Origin: Putridiphycobacter sp965230485
GTDB lineage: Bacteria; Bacteroidota; Bacteroidia; Flavobacteriales_D; Crocinitomicaceae
Direction: 5' to 3'
Length of the DNA stretch: 64,000 bases
NCBI GenBank assembly: GCA_965230485.1
Contig: CBDDLA010000001.1
Location: 2,604,001 to 2,668,000, forward strand
In this document: piece after piece, positions 8,495-16,776 of the stretch
Layout of the letters: every line of letters starts with the position of its first letter
Position numbering within the stretch: the first letter of the stretch is position 1
Notes under the pieces: generated by a model
Databases searched by the model: none
The model's input: the letters and a program-made list of their open reading frames with translations, nothing else
Told to the model about the DNA's origin: nothing
Program-made: the position numbers and the translations under genes

Positions 8495-10045
8495 CTAAAA
8501 ATCAAACTTGATGCCTTGCGCTAAAGGTAACTCTGTAGAATAATTAATGGTATTGGTCTGACGTCTCATATAAATTTTCCAGGCATCAGAACCTGACTCA
8601 CGCCCACCACCAGTATCTTTTTCACCACCAAAGGCGCCACCAATTTCAGCCCCTGAAGTACCAATGTTTACATTTGCAATTCCGCAATCAGAGCCGGCAT
8701 GAGATAAAAATAGTTCACCTTCTTGCAGACTGTTTGTAAAGATAGACGAAGATAGTCCTTGTTTCACATCATTTTGGATGGCAATTGCATTATCTAACTC
8801 GCCGGAGTACTTAATAAGGTACAATAATGGAGCGAAGGTTTCTTCTTGAACAATGTCATAGCTATTATCTACTTCAGCTATCGTTGGGCTAACATAGCAA
8901 CCAGACTCATATCCTTCTCCTGTTAATGCCTCTCCTTCAACTAAAACATTTCCTCCTTCGGATTTTACTTTTTTTATAGCAGCTAAATAAGTATTAACGG
9001 CGTCCTTGTCAATTAATGGTCCCATATGAAAGCTTTCATCCAGTGGGTTTCCGATTCTTATTTGTTTGTATGCATTAACAAGAATAGATTTTACATTGTC
9101 ATAAATTGATTCATGAATAATTAATCTTCTCGTAGAAGTGCAACGTTGTCCACCTGTACCTATGGCTCCAAAAACTACCCCTGGTAAAACCAGTTTTAAA
9201 TCAGCGGAAGGTGCCAAAATAATGGCATTGTTTCCGCCCAATTCTAAGAGCGATTTTCCTAATCTTTTGGCCACTTCTTCACCTACCGCCTTACCCATTC
9301 TGGTTGAACCAGTTGCAGAGACTAGAGGAACACGTCTATCAGCAGTCATTAATTGTCCTATCTTATAGTCTCCGATAATAACTGAAGATACACCTTCTGG
9401 CACATTATTTTCTTGAAACACTTCTGAAGTAATTTTTTGACAAGCAATAGCCGTAAGGGGCGTTTTTTCAGATGGCTTCCAAATACAAACGTCGCCGCAA
9501 ATCCACGCTAATGCAGTATTCCAACACCAAACCGCAACTGGAAAGTTAAAGGCGGAAATAATACCAACAGTTCCAATAGGGTGATATTGATCATACATTC
9601 TATGAGATGGTCTTTCAGAATGTAAGGTTGATCCATTTAGTTGACGTGATAATCCAACAGCAAAATCACAAATGTCAATCATTTCTTGAACCTCGCCTAG
9701 ACCTTCTTGATATGATTTCCCCATTTCATATGACACTAATTTACCTAATGGCGCTTTATATTCGCGAAGTTTTAATCCTAATTGTCTTACAATTTCACCT
9801 CTTTTAGGGGCCGGAACCAAACGCCAGCTTTTAAAGGCCTCTTGACCCTTTTGCATTAGCATTTCATAGTCTTCGGGAGTAGCCGCGTTAACCGAGGCAA
9901 TTAACTCTCCATCTACTGGAGAAAAAGAGTCTATTTTTTCTCCTTTAGTGTCTATCCAATGACTACCACTTGAGGCCCCGTTATTAATTGAACCTATCCC
10001 TAGCGTTTTTAATATTTCTGAAATTTCTGATTTTGTTTCGATCAT
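8495..10045 (-). CDS. ALDH7-type aldehyde dehydrogenase (aminoadipate-semialdehyde dehydrogenase-like)
   Basis: An NAD(P)-dependent aldehyde dehydrogenase of the family-7 type, whose best-known members oxidise alpha-aminoadipate semialdehyde in lysine breakdown. The substrate here is inferred from family resemblance only. The nucleotide-binding segment with SAFNFPVAVWCWNTALA, the general-base glutamate in LLELGGNNAI and the catalytic cysteine in GTGGQRCTSTRR are intact. The C-terminal GGAFGGEKDTGGGRESGSDAW segment is typical of ALDH7. The start is taken at the ATG at 10045 (516 residues); a TTG 12 bases upstream would add only four residues. A TATTTTTG -7-like element lies at 10082-10075. The gene is monocistronic, with a strong terminator downstream. 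Confidence 0.9.
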   Translation of the reverse strand: MIETKSEISEILKTLGIGSINNGASSGSHWIDTKGEKIDSFSPVDGELIASVNAATPEDYEMLMQKGQEAFKSWRLVPAPKRGEIVRQLGLKLREYKAPLGKLVSYEMGKSYQEGLGEVQEMIDICDFAVGLSRQLNGSTLHSERPSHRMYDQYHPIGTVGIISAFNFPVAVWCWNTALAWICGDVCIWKPSEKTPLTAIACQKITSEVFQENNVPEGVSSVIIGDYKIGQLMTADRRVPLVSATGSTRMGKAVGEEVAKRLGKSLLELGGNNAIILAPSADLKLVLPGVVFGAIGTGGQRCTSTRRLIIHESIYDNVKSILVNAYKQIRIGNPLDESFHMGPLIDKDAVNTYLAAIKKVKSEGGNVLVEGEALTGEGYESGCYVSPTIAEVDNSYDIVQEETFAPLLYLIKYSGELDNAIAIQNDVKQGLSSSIFTNSLQEGELFLSHAGSDCGIANVNIGTSGAEIGGAFGGEKDTGGGRESGSDAWKIYMRRQTNTINYSTELPLAQGIKFDF

Positions 10046-10074
10046 TTTTAAATACAATTTGCATCAATTTCTTG

Positions 10075-10082
10075 CAAAAATA
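10075..10082 (-). promoter_or_regulatory. -7 element before the ALDH gene
   Basis: TATTTTTG on the minus strand matches TAnnTTTG and ends 29 bases before the ATG at 10045. No well-placed TTG is seen. Confidence 0.35.
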
Positions 10083-10125
10083 AGAATATATCGCCTTATT
10101 TCGTTATTTTTAAAACATCAATCTT

Positions 10126-10133
10126 TATTTTTG
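10126..10133 (+). promoter_or_regulatory. -7 element before the 10155 gene
   Basis: TATTTTTG matches TAnnTTTG and ends 21 bases before the ATG at 10155. A -33 TTG at normal spacing is not evident. Confidence 0.4.
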
Positions 10134-10154
10134 TGAAGATTAAAAATTTAGCAT

Positions 10155-10865
10155 ATGAAATACATTGGAATCGTTTTATTATTTATTGGCCTTTTGGCTT
10201 TTAGTTTTAAGTCTAATGATGGGAATAGCTCTTCAGATTGTAACACTTATTTCCCAATATCTGTTGGTACGGAATGGACCATGAAAACTATGGATAAGAA
10301 AGGGAAGGAGACTTCGCGAAACACCATAAAAGTATTAGACGCTAAGCCTTCTGAGGGAGGTTTAATATATGTGATGCAAGGTCAATACAAGTTAGATGGA
10401 AAGGATGAGATGCAAGAAACCAACTTTGAGTATGAATGTATTAATAATAAGTTGAAATTAAATATGGATCAGTTTATCCCGGCGGAAATATTAGAGAACG
10501 AATCTATGACTTTTGATATTGATACGGAGGGAATGATGTTACCAGAAAACCTAGAAGTGGGTCAAAAATTAGAAGATGCAAGTGTGAAAATTATTGGAAA
10601 AGTCGAGGGGACAAGCATGACAATGACAACCACTGTTAATGTAACTGATAGGCAAATAGAAAAATTTGAGGAGGTTACAACAGAGGCAGGGACTTATAAT
10701 TGCGCTAAATTGACTTCTAATATGTCAATGAAAATGGCATTTATGAATACAACTTCTAGCTCCATTCAATGGATTAGCTCAGAGGTTGGAATTGTAAAAA
10801 CAGAAGAGTACAATAAAAAAGGAAAGTTAGAAAGTAGTTCTGAATTGGTAGAGTTCAAAAAATAA
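10155..10865 (+). CDS. Exported hypothetical protein, DUF3108/TapB-like
   Basis: A 236-residue protein with an N-terminal hydrophobic export segment (residues about 4-18), then a soluble beta-rich region beginning CNTYFPISVGTEWTMK. The theme 'fixed amount of material, sample-type sheet ending in EVGIVKTEEYNKKGKLESS' resembles small Bacteroidota proteins often placed near DUF3108/TapB families. That resemblance is from pattern memory and is tentative. The ending, where an 'EVGIVK' strand precedes a lysine-rich tail, suits a periplasmic or lipid-associated beta sheet. It is immediately followed by the membrane sulfatase-fold gene with no spacing, so the two are translationally linked. Function is unknown. 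Confidence 0.7.
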   Translation: MKYIGIVLLFIGLLAFSFKSNDGNSSSDCNTYFPISVGTEWTMKTMDKKGKETSRNTIKVLDAKPSEGGLIYVMQGQYKLDGKDEMQETNFEYECINNKLKLNMDQFIPAEILENESMTFDIDTEGMMLPENLEVGQKLEDASVKIIGKVEGTSMTMTTTVNVTDRQIEKFEEVTTEAGTYNCAKLTSNMSMKMAFMNTTSSSIQWISSEVGIVKTEEYNKKGKLESSSELVEFKK

Positions 10866-12740
10866 GTGAGGTTTTCTTTACAATTTATCTGGCGACTTTT
10901 AGTCGTATGGCTATTCTTTTTTACTTTCCAGCGGCTGTTGTTTGTAGTTCATTATTTCAGCGATTTTGAAGGGCTTTTAGGCGAATTAATATTGGTTCCA
11001 TATCATTCGTTTCGCGTGGACTTGTCTAGTTTTTGTTTCGCCATGGGAATTCCTTTTATTCTCATTTCCTGCCTTATTTTATTTCAGGGACGTTCGAAAA
11101 GTGTACTTACTAAAATAACACATGTACTAATTTGGTTTTTCACTATACTTTTCAGCATTATTTTTAGCAGTGAGTTGGTATTATACTATGAGTGGAGAAC
11201 AAAATTATCTTCAAAAATTTTTATTCACCTTGAAACACCTTCTGAGGTTTTTAGAACAGCCTATGGTGCATACACAGGTTGGTTTATTTTCTACTTTGTT
11301 TTACAACTAATTATATTTTATTTTTTGTACAGATGGCTAATCCTGAAACTAAAGACTTCAGATAATCATACATCCGTTATAAAAAGAATTTTACACTTTT
11401 TTGCTTATATCATAGCCGGTGCTTTTTTAATAGGAATGGGTCTAAGAGGAGGTTTGCAGGCAATTCCAATTAGCGCAACTTCAGCATACTTTTCAAAACA
11501 ACAAATCATAAATGATTTGGTGGTTAATTCAATTTGGAACTCTATTCATATGACCTATCAGCATTTTAAAAAAGACCTTGAGGGGATGTACACCAGGCTC
11601 GACTATGAAGAAGCTAAATCAATTACTTTGTCACTTTATAACTACACTCCCAACGATACTTTAAGAATATTAAAAGAAACTAGACCAAATATTGTTTTTG
11701 TGACTCTTGAAAGCTGGTCTGGGGAGGTAGTTGGTGCCTTAGGTAACCCAGATAATATTACACCTAATTTTGATAAATTATGCAAGGAGGGTATTCTCTT
11801 CACTAATATTTATGCCACTTCAGGAACATCTGAAACTGGGCATACTTCTATTTTCAGTGGTTACCCTACTGTTCCTGGAATTTCAATTTCTTCAGAATCT
11901 GCAAAATGCAGACAATTGCCTTCTTTATTCGGTGCTTTAAAACCTTTAGGGTATGAGTCTGCTTACTATTTCGGAGGTGCTTTGACTTATGGAAATTTGG
12001 GGGGTTATTTAACTGAAATGGGGGTTGACAGAATTGAGGATGAGCGACATTTAAACCTTGAACCAACCGGAAGTCTTGGGATCCATGATGAGGCTATGTT
12101 TCCTTATTTTTTAAATGAAATTGATCAGGCTAAATCACCTTATATTTATGGGTTATTTACCCAGAGTACACACTCACCATATGATATACCAATGGATGGC
12201 TTAACAAATCACCCTAAGAATAGAGAGGGCTTTGTGAATAGCTTAGTCTATGCCGATTACCAACTATTTTTATTTACAGAAGCATTAAAAAAGCGATCTG
12301 ATTTTGAAAACACCATAGTTATTTTTGTAGCCGACCATGGAAAAACGAATTATGTAAATAGCAATATTTACAGTGATAATTTCTATCACATTCCTTTGTT
12401 AATTTGGGGTGGTGCGCTAAAAGATGCTTACAAGAACTTTCAAATTCAAAAAATTGGATCGCAATCTGATATTGCCAAAACACTATTAAATCAGATGGGG
12501 GTTTCAACTCATCTTTTTAAATGGTCAAAAGATTTATTAGACCCCAATGTCCCAGGGTGGGCATTGCTCACTTCTACCATGTCTTTTGGGATGATAGATT
12601 CTTCTGGTTATGCTGCCTATCATACAATTTCTGATAAACCAATTTATACTTCTTATAATGACAAGGATTCAGCGAAAGCGTCGATTAAGAAAAGCAGGGC
12701 ATTGGTTGAATCAATCTATAATGAATTTAAATCTCTTTAA
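10866..12740 (+). CDS. LTA-synthase-family membrane phosphoglycerol transferase/sulfatase-fold protein
   Basis: A 624-residue inner-membrane enzyme. About five hydrophobic helices fill residues 1-210, followed by an extracytoplasmic alkaline-phosphatase/sulfatase fold from about 270. Residues matching the LtaS active site are E282 (VTLESWS), T321 (GTSETGH) and D490-H491 (FVADHGK). Gram-negative members may transfer phosphoglycerol or phosphoethanolamine to glycans or lipids; the substrate here is unknown. The start is a GTG placed directly after the TAA of the preceding gene, indicating coupled translation. The stop overlaps the convergent VWA gene's stop by 4 bases. Confidence 0.88.
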   Translation: MRFSLQFIWRLLVVWLFFFTFQRLLFVVHYFSDFEGLLGELILVPYHSFRVDLSSFCFAMGIPFILISCLILFQGRSKSVLTKITHVLIWFFTILFSIIFSSELVLYYEWRTKLSSKIFIHLETPSEVFRTAYGAYTGWFIFYFVLQLIIFYFLYRWLILKLKTSDNHTSVIKRILHFFAYIIAGAFLIGMGLRGGLQAIPISATSAYFSKQQIINDLVVNSIWNSIHMTYQHFKKDLEGMYTRLDYEEAKSITLSLYNYTPNDTLRILKETRPNIVFVTLESWSGEVVGALGNPDNITPNFDKLCKEGILFTNIYATSGTSETGHTSIFSGYPTVPGISISSESAKCRQLPSLFGALKPLGYESAYYFGGALTYGNLGGYLTEMGVDRIEDERHLNLEPTGSLGIHDEAMFPYFLNEIDQAKSPYIYGLFTQSTHSPYDIPMDGLTNHPKNREGFVNSLVYADYQLFLFTEALKKRSDFENTIVIFVADHGKTNYVNSNIYSDNFYHIPLLIWGGALKDAYKNFQIQKIGSQSDIAKTLLNQMGVSTHLFKWSKDLLDPNVPGWALLTSTMSFGMIDSSGYAAYHTISDKPIYTSYNDKDSAKASIKKSRALVESIYNEFKSL

Positions 12741-14182
12741 TTTTCTTTTAACGAGGTTCTTTTAACTTCTTCAAACAGCTTGTTTTCTGCATCATCATCC
12801 GTAATGATTCGAACATAAGATCCGCCACCATTTGATGCAATAGTTGTTAAATGGGTGCTTAAGTATTCACCTGTTTTGATGCCAACAACTGAGAATTTGA
12901 TTCCCTTTGTCTTATTGGCTGATTGAATATGTCTGATATACGACTTGCTGCCCTTGTTGAACGCACCATCTGTTACCATAAATACTAAATTATTTCCACC
13001 TTCGATATGACCTTTTTCAGCTATTCTAATACCCTCTTTAATGGCTTCATCTCCATCAGTATAACCACCAGTTTTTAAAGTATTTATCTTTTCAATTATT
13101 TCAGCTTTATCAGTACCTTTTTTGAGTTCAAATAAAATATTGACTGAGCCCGAGTAAGCTAGTAAAGACACTTTGTCTTGCGGACGAAGAATTTGAGTTA
13201 ACTCAATCATTGACTTTTTTAAGAGGTCAAATTTTCCCATCTGATTCATTGATGACGAAACATCTACTATAAACACAAGATTATTCGCCACATATCGAGA
13301 AGATGTAAATCCAGTATCTGCTGGATTAGGTTTTAAAGAAAGTGTATCATTTAAAGCGATCTCCTCTTCTTTAATGACTAAATCATCAGGTTCGTTTTCA
13401 TCAATTACAATAATATTAGGTTCTGTTATTTCTTCTTCAAGAATAATTTCTTCTTCTTTAATTTCAATAGGGTCAGGCCCAGCAACTACTAATTCATTAG
13501 GTATTTGTTCAGTAACGGGTTGGTGAAGTCTAATTTCAACATAATTTGTTCTGAAATTTAAATATCCATCATAAAAATTTGGTAAATACCCATCTTTCTT
13601 AGCAGTGATATAATATAAGCCTAAAGGCATTGATTCATGGATAATACCATCACTATTTGTATGGTGAGTTGCAATCATCTCACCATTACTCACAAAGTAG
13701 ACTTTACTCCTTTTTATAGGCTTATTAGTTATGCTATCAATCACTTTAACAGTCACTTCAAATTGCGCCAATCCATTAGCTGGAGGTGTGGCATTAAAAT
13801 CTGGGCATGCCATCATTGGGTTACTGTTTCGCTCTTTAACATTCCCTGTCAGCGTTATGACAAATGGCTTATTACTATGACTAAAAAAAACTTCCGTTTT
13901 ATAGTTGAATCTCCCTTTAATATTATCATTAATTTTTAATCGAACGATAACAGAGCTATCAGGAAACACTGTTTTGCTGGATTGCAAGTAATATACTTCT
14001 CTTGGTTTGTTAACGGACAATAGAAACACCTTAGACTGGCCAGTATTTTTAAAAGTAAAGTCGATATGAGTAGGCATATTGGCGTATAAATTACCAAAAT
14101 CATGATTTGATTTTTCAAGAGTAATTTGTCCAAACCCAGTTTGAAAAATGAGGATGAATAAAAAGGTCAGTAAGTTGCGCAT
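12737..14182 (-). CDS. Exported VWA-domain protein with DUF1573-like N-terminus
   Basis: A 481-residue exported protein. A signal peptide (residues 1-18) leads to a DUF1573-like Ig-type domain (ITLEKSNHDFGNLYANMP onward). A carboxypeptidase-regulatory-like domain follows near 145-220 (VIDSITNKPIKRSKVYF). Next comes an acidic, low-complexity Glu/Ile linker near 235-275, and then a von Willebrand A domain from about 300. The metal-binding MIDAS motif DVSSS is intact near 307, and further VWA elements include VSLLAYSGS and FMVTDGAFNKGS. VWA domains bind protein partners via a divalent metal; the partner here is unknown. A full promoter lies upstream. The gene is convergent with the LTA-synthase-like gene and shares 4 bases with it. 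Confidence 0.85.
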   Translation of the reverse strand: MRNLLTFLFILIFQTGFGQITLEKSNHDFGNLYANMPTHIDFTFKNTGQSKVFLLSVNKPREVYYLQSSKTVFPDSSVIVRLKINDNIKGRFNYKTEVFFSHSNKPFVITLTGNVKERNSNPMMACPDFNATPPANGLAQFEVTVKVIDSITNKPIKRSKVYFVSNGEMIATHHTNSDGIIHESMPLGLYYITAKKDGYLPNFYDGYLNFRTNYVEIRLHQPVTEQIPNELVVAGPDPIEIKEEEIILEEEITEPNIIVIDENEPDDLVIKEEEIALNDTLSLKPNPADTGFTSSRYVANNLVFIVDVSSSMNQMGKFDLLKKSMIELTQILRPQDKVSLLAYSGSVNILFELKKGTDKAEIIEKINTLKTGGYTDGDEAIKEGIRIAEKGHIEGGNNLVFMVTDGAFNKGSKSYIRHIQSANKTKGIKFSVVGIKTGEYLSTHLTTIASNGGGSYVRIITDDDAENKLFEEVKRTSLKEN

Positions 14183-14208
14183 AACAATTTAATCTATTCT
14201 ATCTATAA

Positions 14209-14237
14209 CAAAAGTAGTTCCAAAAATTACATAACAA
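14209..14237 (-). promoter_or_regulatory. Promoter of the VWA-domain gene
   Basis: On the minus strand TTG at 14237-14235 and TACTTTTG at 14216-14209 are 18 bases apart. The -7 element ends 26 bases before the ATG at 14182. Both elements match the flavobacterial consensus. Confidence 0.65.
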
Positions 14238-14321
14238 TTGCTTTGTTGTTATTTATTATCTTGTATTATCAATTGACAACCAAATTATGATTAATTTTAG
14301 ACCGTTACATCATCATACATT

Positions 14322-15863
14322 ATGACTTCAAAACTGAATACATTACAATCAAAAATAGAAAAAGCTAAAATAGGTGGAGGTGAAAAAAGAATTGATTCGC
14401 AGCACAATAAAGGCAAGCTAACTGCTCGAGAACGAATTGAACTTTTGGTTGACGAAGATAGTTTTGAGGAAATAGGTATGCTTACCGAACACAGATCTTC
14501 AAATTTTGGTTTAGATAAGACTAAGTTTTTGGGAGATGGAGTTGTGACGGGTTCGGGTTATGTTAATGGCAGGCCAATTTATCTTTTTGCGCAAGATTTT
14601 ACAGTTTTTGGTGGTTCGTTAGCCGAGATTCACGCTAAAAAGATTTGTAGAGTAATGGATTTAGCAATCCAAAATGGCATTCCGTTTATTGGGCTGAATG
14701 ACTCAGGGGGAGCAAGAATTCAGGAAGGTGTTGTTTCGCTTGGAGGTTATGCTGATATTTTTTACCGAAATACTTTGGCATCAGGTGTTATTCCTCAATT
14801 ATCTGCCATTATGGGGCCTTGTGCTGGAGGAGCAGTATACTCCCCAGCATTAACTGATTTTATATACATGGTTCAGGATACTTCCTTTATGTTTGTGACA
14901 GGGCCAAATGTTGTTAAAACAGTAACACACGAAGAAGTCACTTCGGAAGAATTAGGTGGAGCTTCTACTCATTCTGAAAAGTCTGGCGTAGCACATTTTT
15001 CAGTTGAAAATGATGTAAAGTGTATTAAAGATTTACAGAAGTTATTGTCGTACATTCCGCAAAACTGCGAAGAACAGCCACCAGCGGTTGTTTATACCCC
15101 AGAAGATGAATCTCGACCTAAGCTAAATGATATCGTTCCTGAGAACCCTAATCAGCCTTACGATATGAGAGAGGTCATTAATGAATTAGTTGATCTTGAC
15201 TCATTCTATGAAGTTCAAGAAAATTACGCTAAAAATATTGTAGTCGGTTTTGCCAGAATGGCTGGAAGGTCTATAGGTGTTATTGCTAATCAACCAGCAT
15301 ACTTGGCGGGTGTTTTAGATATAGAATCATCTAATAAGGCAGCACGTTTTATTCGTTTTTGTGATTCTTTTAATATTCCGTTGTTAGTTTGTGAAGATGT
15401 GCCAGGGTTTTTACCAGGAACTGAGCAAGAATGGAATGGGATTATCTCAAATGGAGCGAAGCTTTTATACGCTTTTTGTGAGGCAACAGTACCATCCGTG
15501 ACCGTAATTACACGAAAAGCGTATGGAGGGGCATATGATGTGATGAATTCTAAACATATTGGCGCTGACATGAATTACGCTTGGCCAAGTGCGGAAATTG
15601 CAGTAATGGGCGCAAAAGGTGCTGCAGAGATTATTTTTAGAAATGAAATAAAGTCAGCTGACAATCCTGAGGAAAAATGGAAGGAAAAGGAGGCTGAATA
15701 CGCCGAATTATTTGCTAATCCGTATAATGCCGCTCGCCATGGATTTATTGATGAGGTAATTGTACCGGCTGATACCCGTAAAAAGCTAATTAGATCCTTT
15801 AAAATGTTGGAAAACAAAGTTCAGCATTTACCTAAAAAGAAACATGGTAATATACCATTGTAA
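14322..15863 (+). CDS. pccB: Acyl-CoA carboxylase, carboxyltransferase beta subunit (propionyl-CoA carboxylase-like)
   Basis: The 513-residue carboxyltransferase moves carboxyl from biotin to an acyl-CoA, usually propionyl-CoA, giving methylmalonyl-CoA. Length and order fit the biotin-dependent carboxyltransferase family. The N-terminal half carries GKLTARERIELLVDEDSFEE as pieces and the oxyanion segment GPCAGGAVYSPALTDF. The C-terminal half carries GFLPGTEQEWNGII and the second oxyanion segment RKAYGGAYDVM. The biotin carboxylase and biotin carrier subunits are not in this window, so substrate choice is inferred from family similarity. The gene is flanked by a divergent VWA gene and a terminator and seems to be transcribed alone. 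Confidence 0.93.
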   Translation: MTSKLNTLQSKIEKAKIGGGEKRIDSQHNKGKLTARERIELLVDEDSFEEIGMLTEHRSSNFGLDKTKFLGDGVVTGSGYVNGRPIYLFAQDFTVFGGSLAEIHAKKICRVMDLAIQNGIPFIGLNDSGGARIQEGVVSLGGYADIFYRNTLASGVIPQLSAIMGPCAGGAVYSPALTDFIYMVQDTSFMFVTGPNVVKTVTHEEVTSEELGGASTHSEKSGVAHFSVENDVKCIKDLQKLLSYIPQNCEEQPPAVVYTPEDESRPKLNDIVPENPNQPYDMREVINELVDLDSFYEVQENYAKNIVVGFARMAGRSIGVIANQPAYLAGVLDIESSNKAARFIRFCDSFNIPLLVCEDVPGFLPGTEQEWNGIISNGAKLLYAFCEATVPSVTVITRKAYGGAYDVMNSKHIGADMNYAWPSAEIAVMGAKGAAEIIFRNEIKSADNPEEKWKEKEAEYAELFANPYNAARHGFIDEVIVPADTRKKLIRSFKMLENKVQHLPKKKHGNIPL

Positions 15864-15922
15864 ATTGTTTAGAGCTAAAATTATACCTCAGCTCATTTTT
15901 AAGAAGACAAACCTATTAAACG

Positions 15923-15953
15923 AAAAACACCTTAGAAAATCTAGGTTTTTTTT
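15923..15953 (+). terminator. Terminator after pccB
   Basis: The arms ACC(T)TAGA and TCTAGGT form a stem with one bulge and a 3-base loop. They are flanked by an A-run and an 8-base T-run, about 60 bases after the pccB stop. Confidence 0.65.
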
Positions 15954-15973
15954 AAATCGATAAATAGACTATA

Positions 15974-16765
15974 CTATCCTAAAATGGCTTTCAATGTTTC
16001 TGCAAAATCAGCATTAACATCACCATATTTATTTAAATAATCCTGGTTGGATAGTTTAATGACTTCTAGGGCCTCATCACGACCATAAGTATGGGTAATT
16101 TCTACCTTCTTATCTGACCCATCATTGTTTGGATTAGATTTATAGGTTAAGAAAAAGTGCTTTACTCTGTCAATGACTTTACTTGGCACATCTTCAATAT
16201 TTCTGATATCGCCATACGCTTGATCATCTTTTAAAACAGCGATAATTTTATCGTCAGCTTCACCACCATCAATCATTCTGAATCCACCTACTGGAATACA
16301 GTCCACTAGTATATTCCCTCTGTCAATATTTCTTTCTGACAAGACAATAATATCTAATGGGTCTGCATCACCAACAATATTTGACCTTCCTGATTGCTTC
16401 ATGCAGTAGTCAGCTATCAATGTATCACAATATGTTTGAGGTACAAAACCATAAAGTGCAGGCACTATATTAGAATATTTCTGTGGTCTATCAATTAAAA
16501 TATGGCCACTTGGCTTATCAATCTCGTATTTAATTTGATCGTTCGGGTTAATTTCAATATAAGCTTTTACTTCTTCAGGAGCATTCTCTCCTAATGTAAC
16601 ACCATGCCATGGATGAGCTACAAATTTTTGCTCAAATAATGCTACTAATTTATCTATCTTAGTCATCTCTGTTTCTGTAATAATTCCCGCAAAAATACTA
16701 TTATTTTTTATTCCGACCATTGCCAGACCTGAAACCTTCAAAAAGTGTCGCCTGTTAAGGGTCAT
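15974..16765 (-). CDS. ppa: Family I inorganic pyrophosphatase with apparent Tat signal
   Basis: The enzyme hydrolyses pyrophosphate to two phosphates. The catalytic domain is complete: GDADPLDIIVLSE near residues 132-144 supplies metal-binding aspartates, and DGGEADDKIIAVLKDD near 166-181 supplies the others. The protein is 263 residues long, with an N-terminal extension that reads as a twin-arginine signal: N4-R5-R6-H-F8-L9-K10 followed by a modest hydrophobic stretch and small residues. Most family I enzymes are cytoplasmic. An internal ATG at residue 34 (base 16666) would give a signal-less protein, so the start is not certain. The gene lies 11 bases after cysS on the same strand, so both may be in one operon. 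Confidence 0.88.
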   Translation of the reverse strand: MTLNRRHFLKVSGLAMVGIKNNSIFAGIITETEMTKIDKLVALFEQKFVAHPWHGVTLGENAPEEVKAYIEINPNDQIKYEIDKPSGHILIDRPQKYSNIVPALYGFVPQTYCDTLIADYCMKQSGRSNIVGDADPLDIIVLSERNIDRGNILVDCIPVGGFRMIDGGEADDKIIAVLKDDQAYGDIRNIEDVPSKVIDRVKHFFLTYKSNPNNDGSDKKVEITHTYGRDEALEVIKLSNQDYLNKYGDVNADFAETLKAILG

Positions 16766-16776
16766 TTAGTTTCTTT

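Noticed and set aside
13637..13939. 100-codon plus-strand frame opposite the VWA-domain gene
   Set aside because: The opposite strand encodes a protein with clear domains and its own promoter; this frame has no recognisable features.
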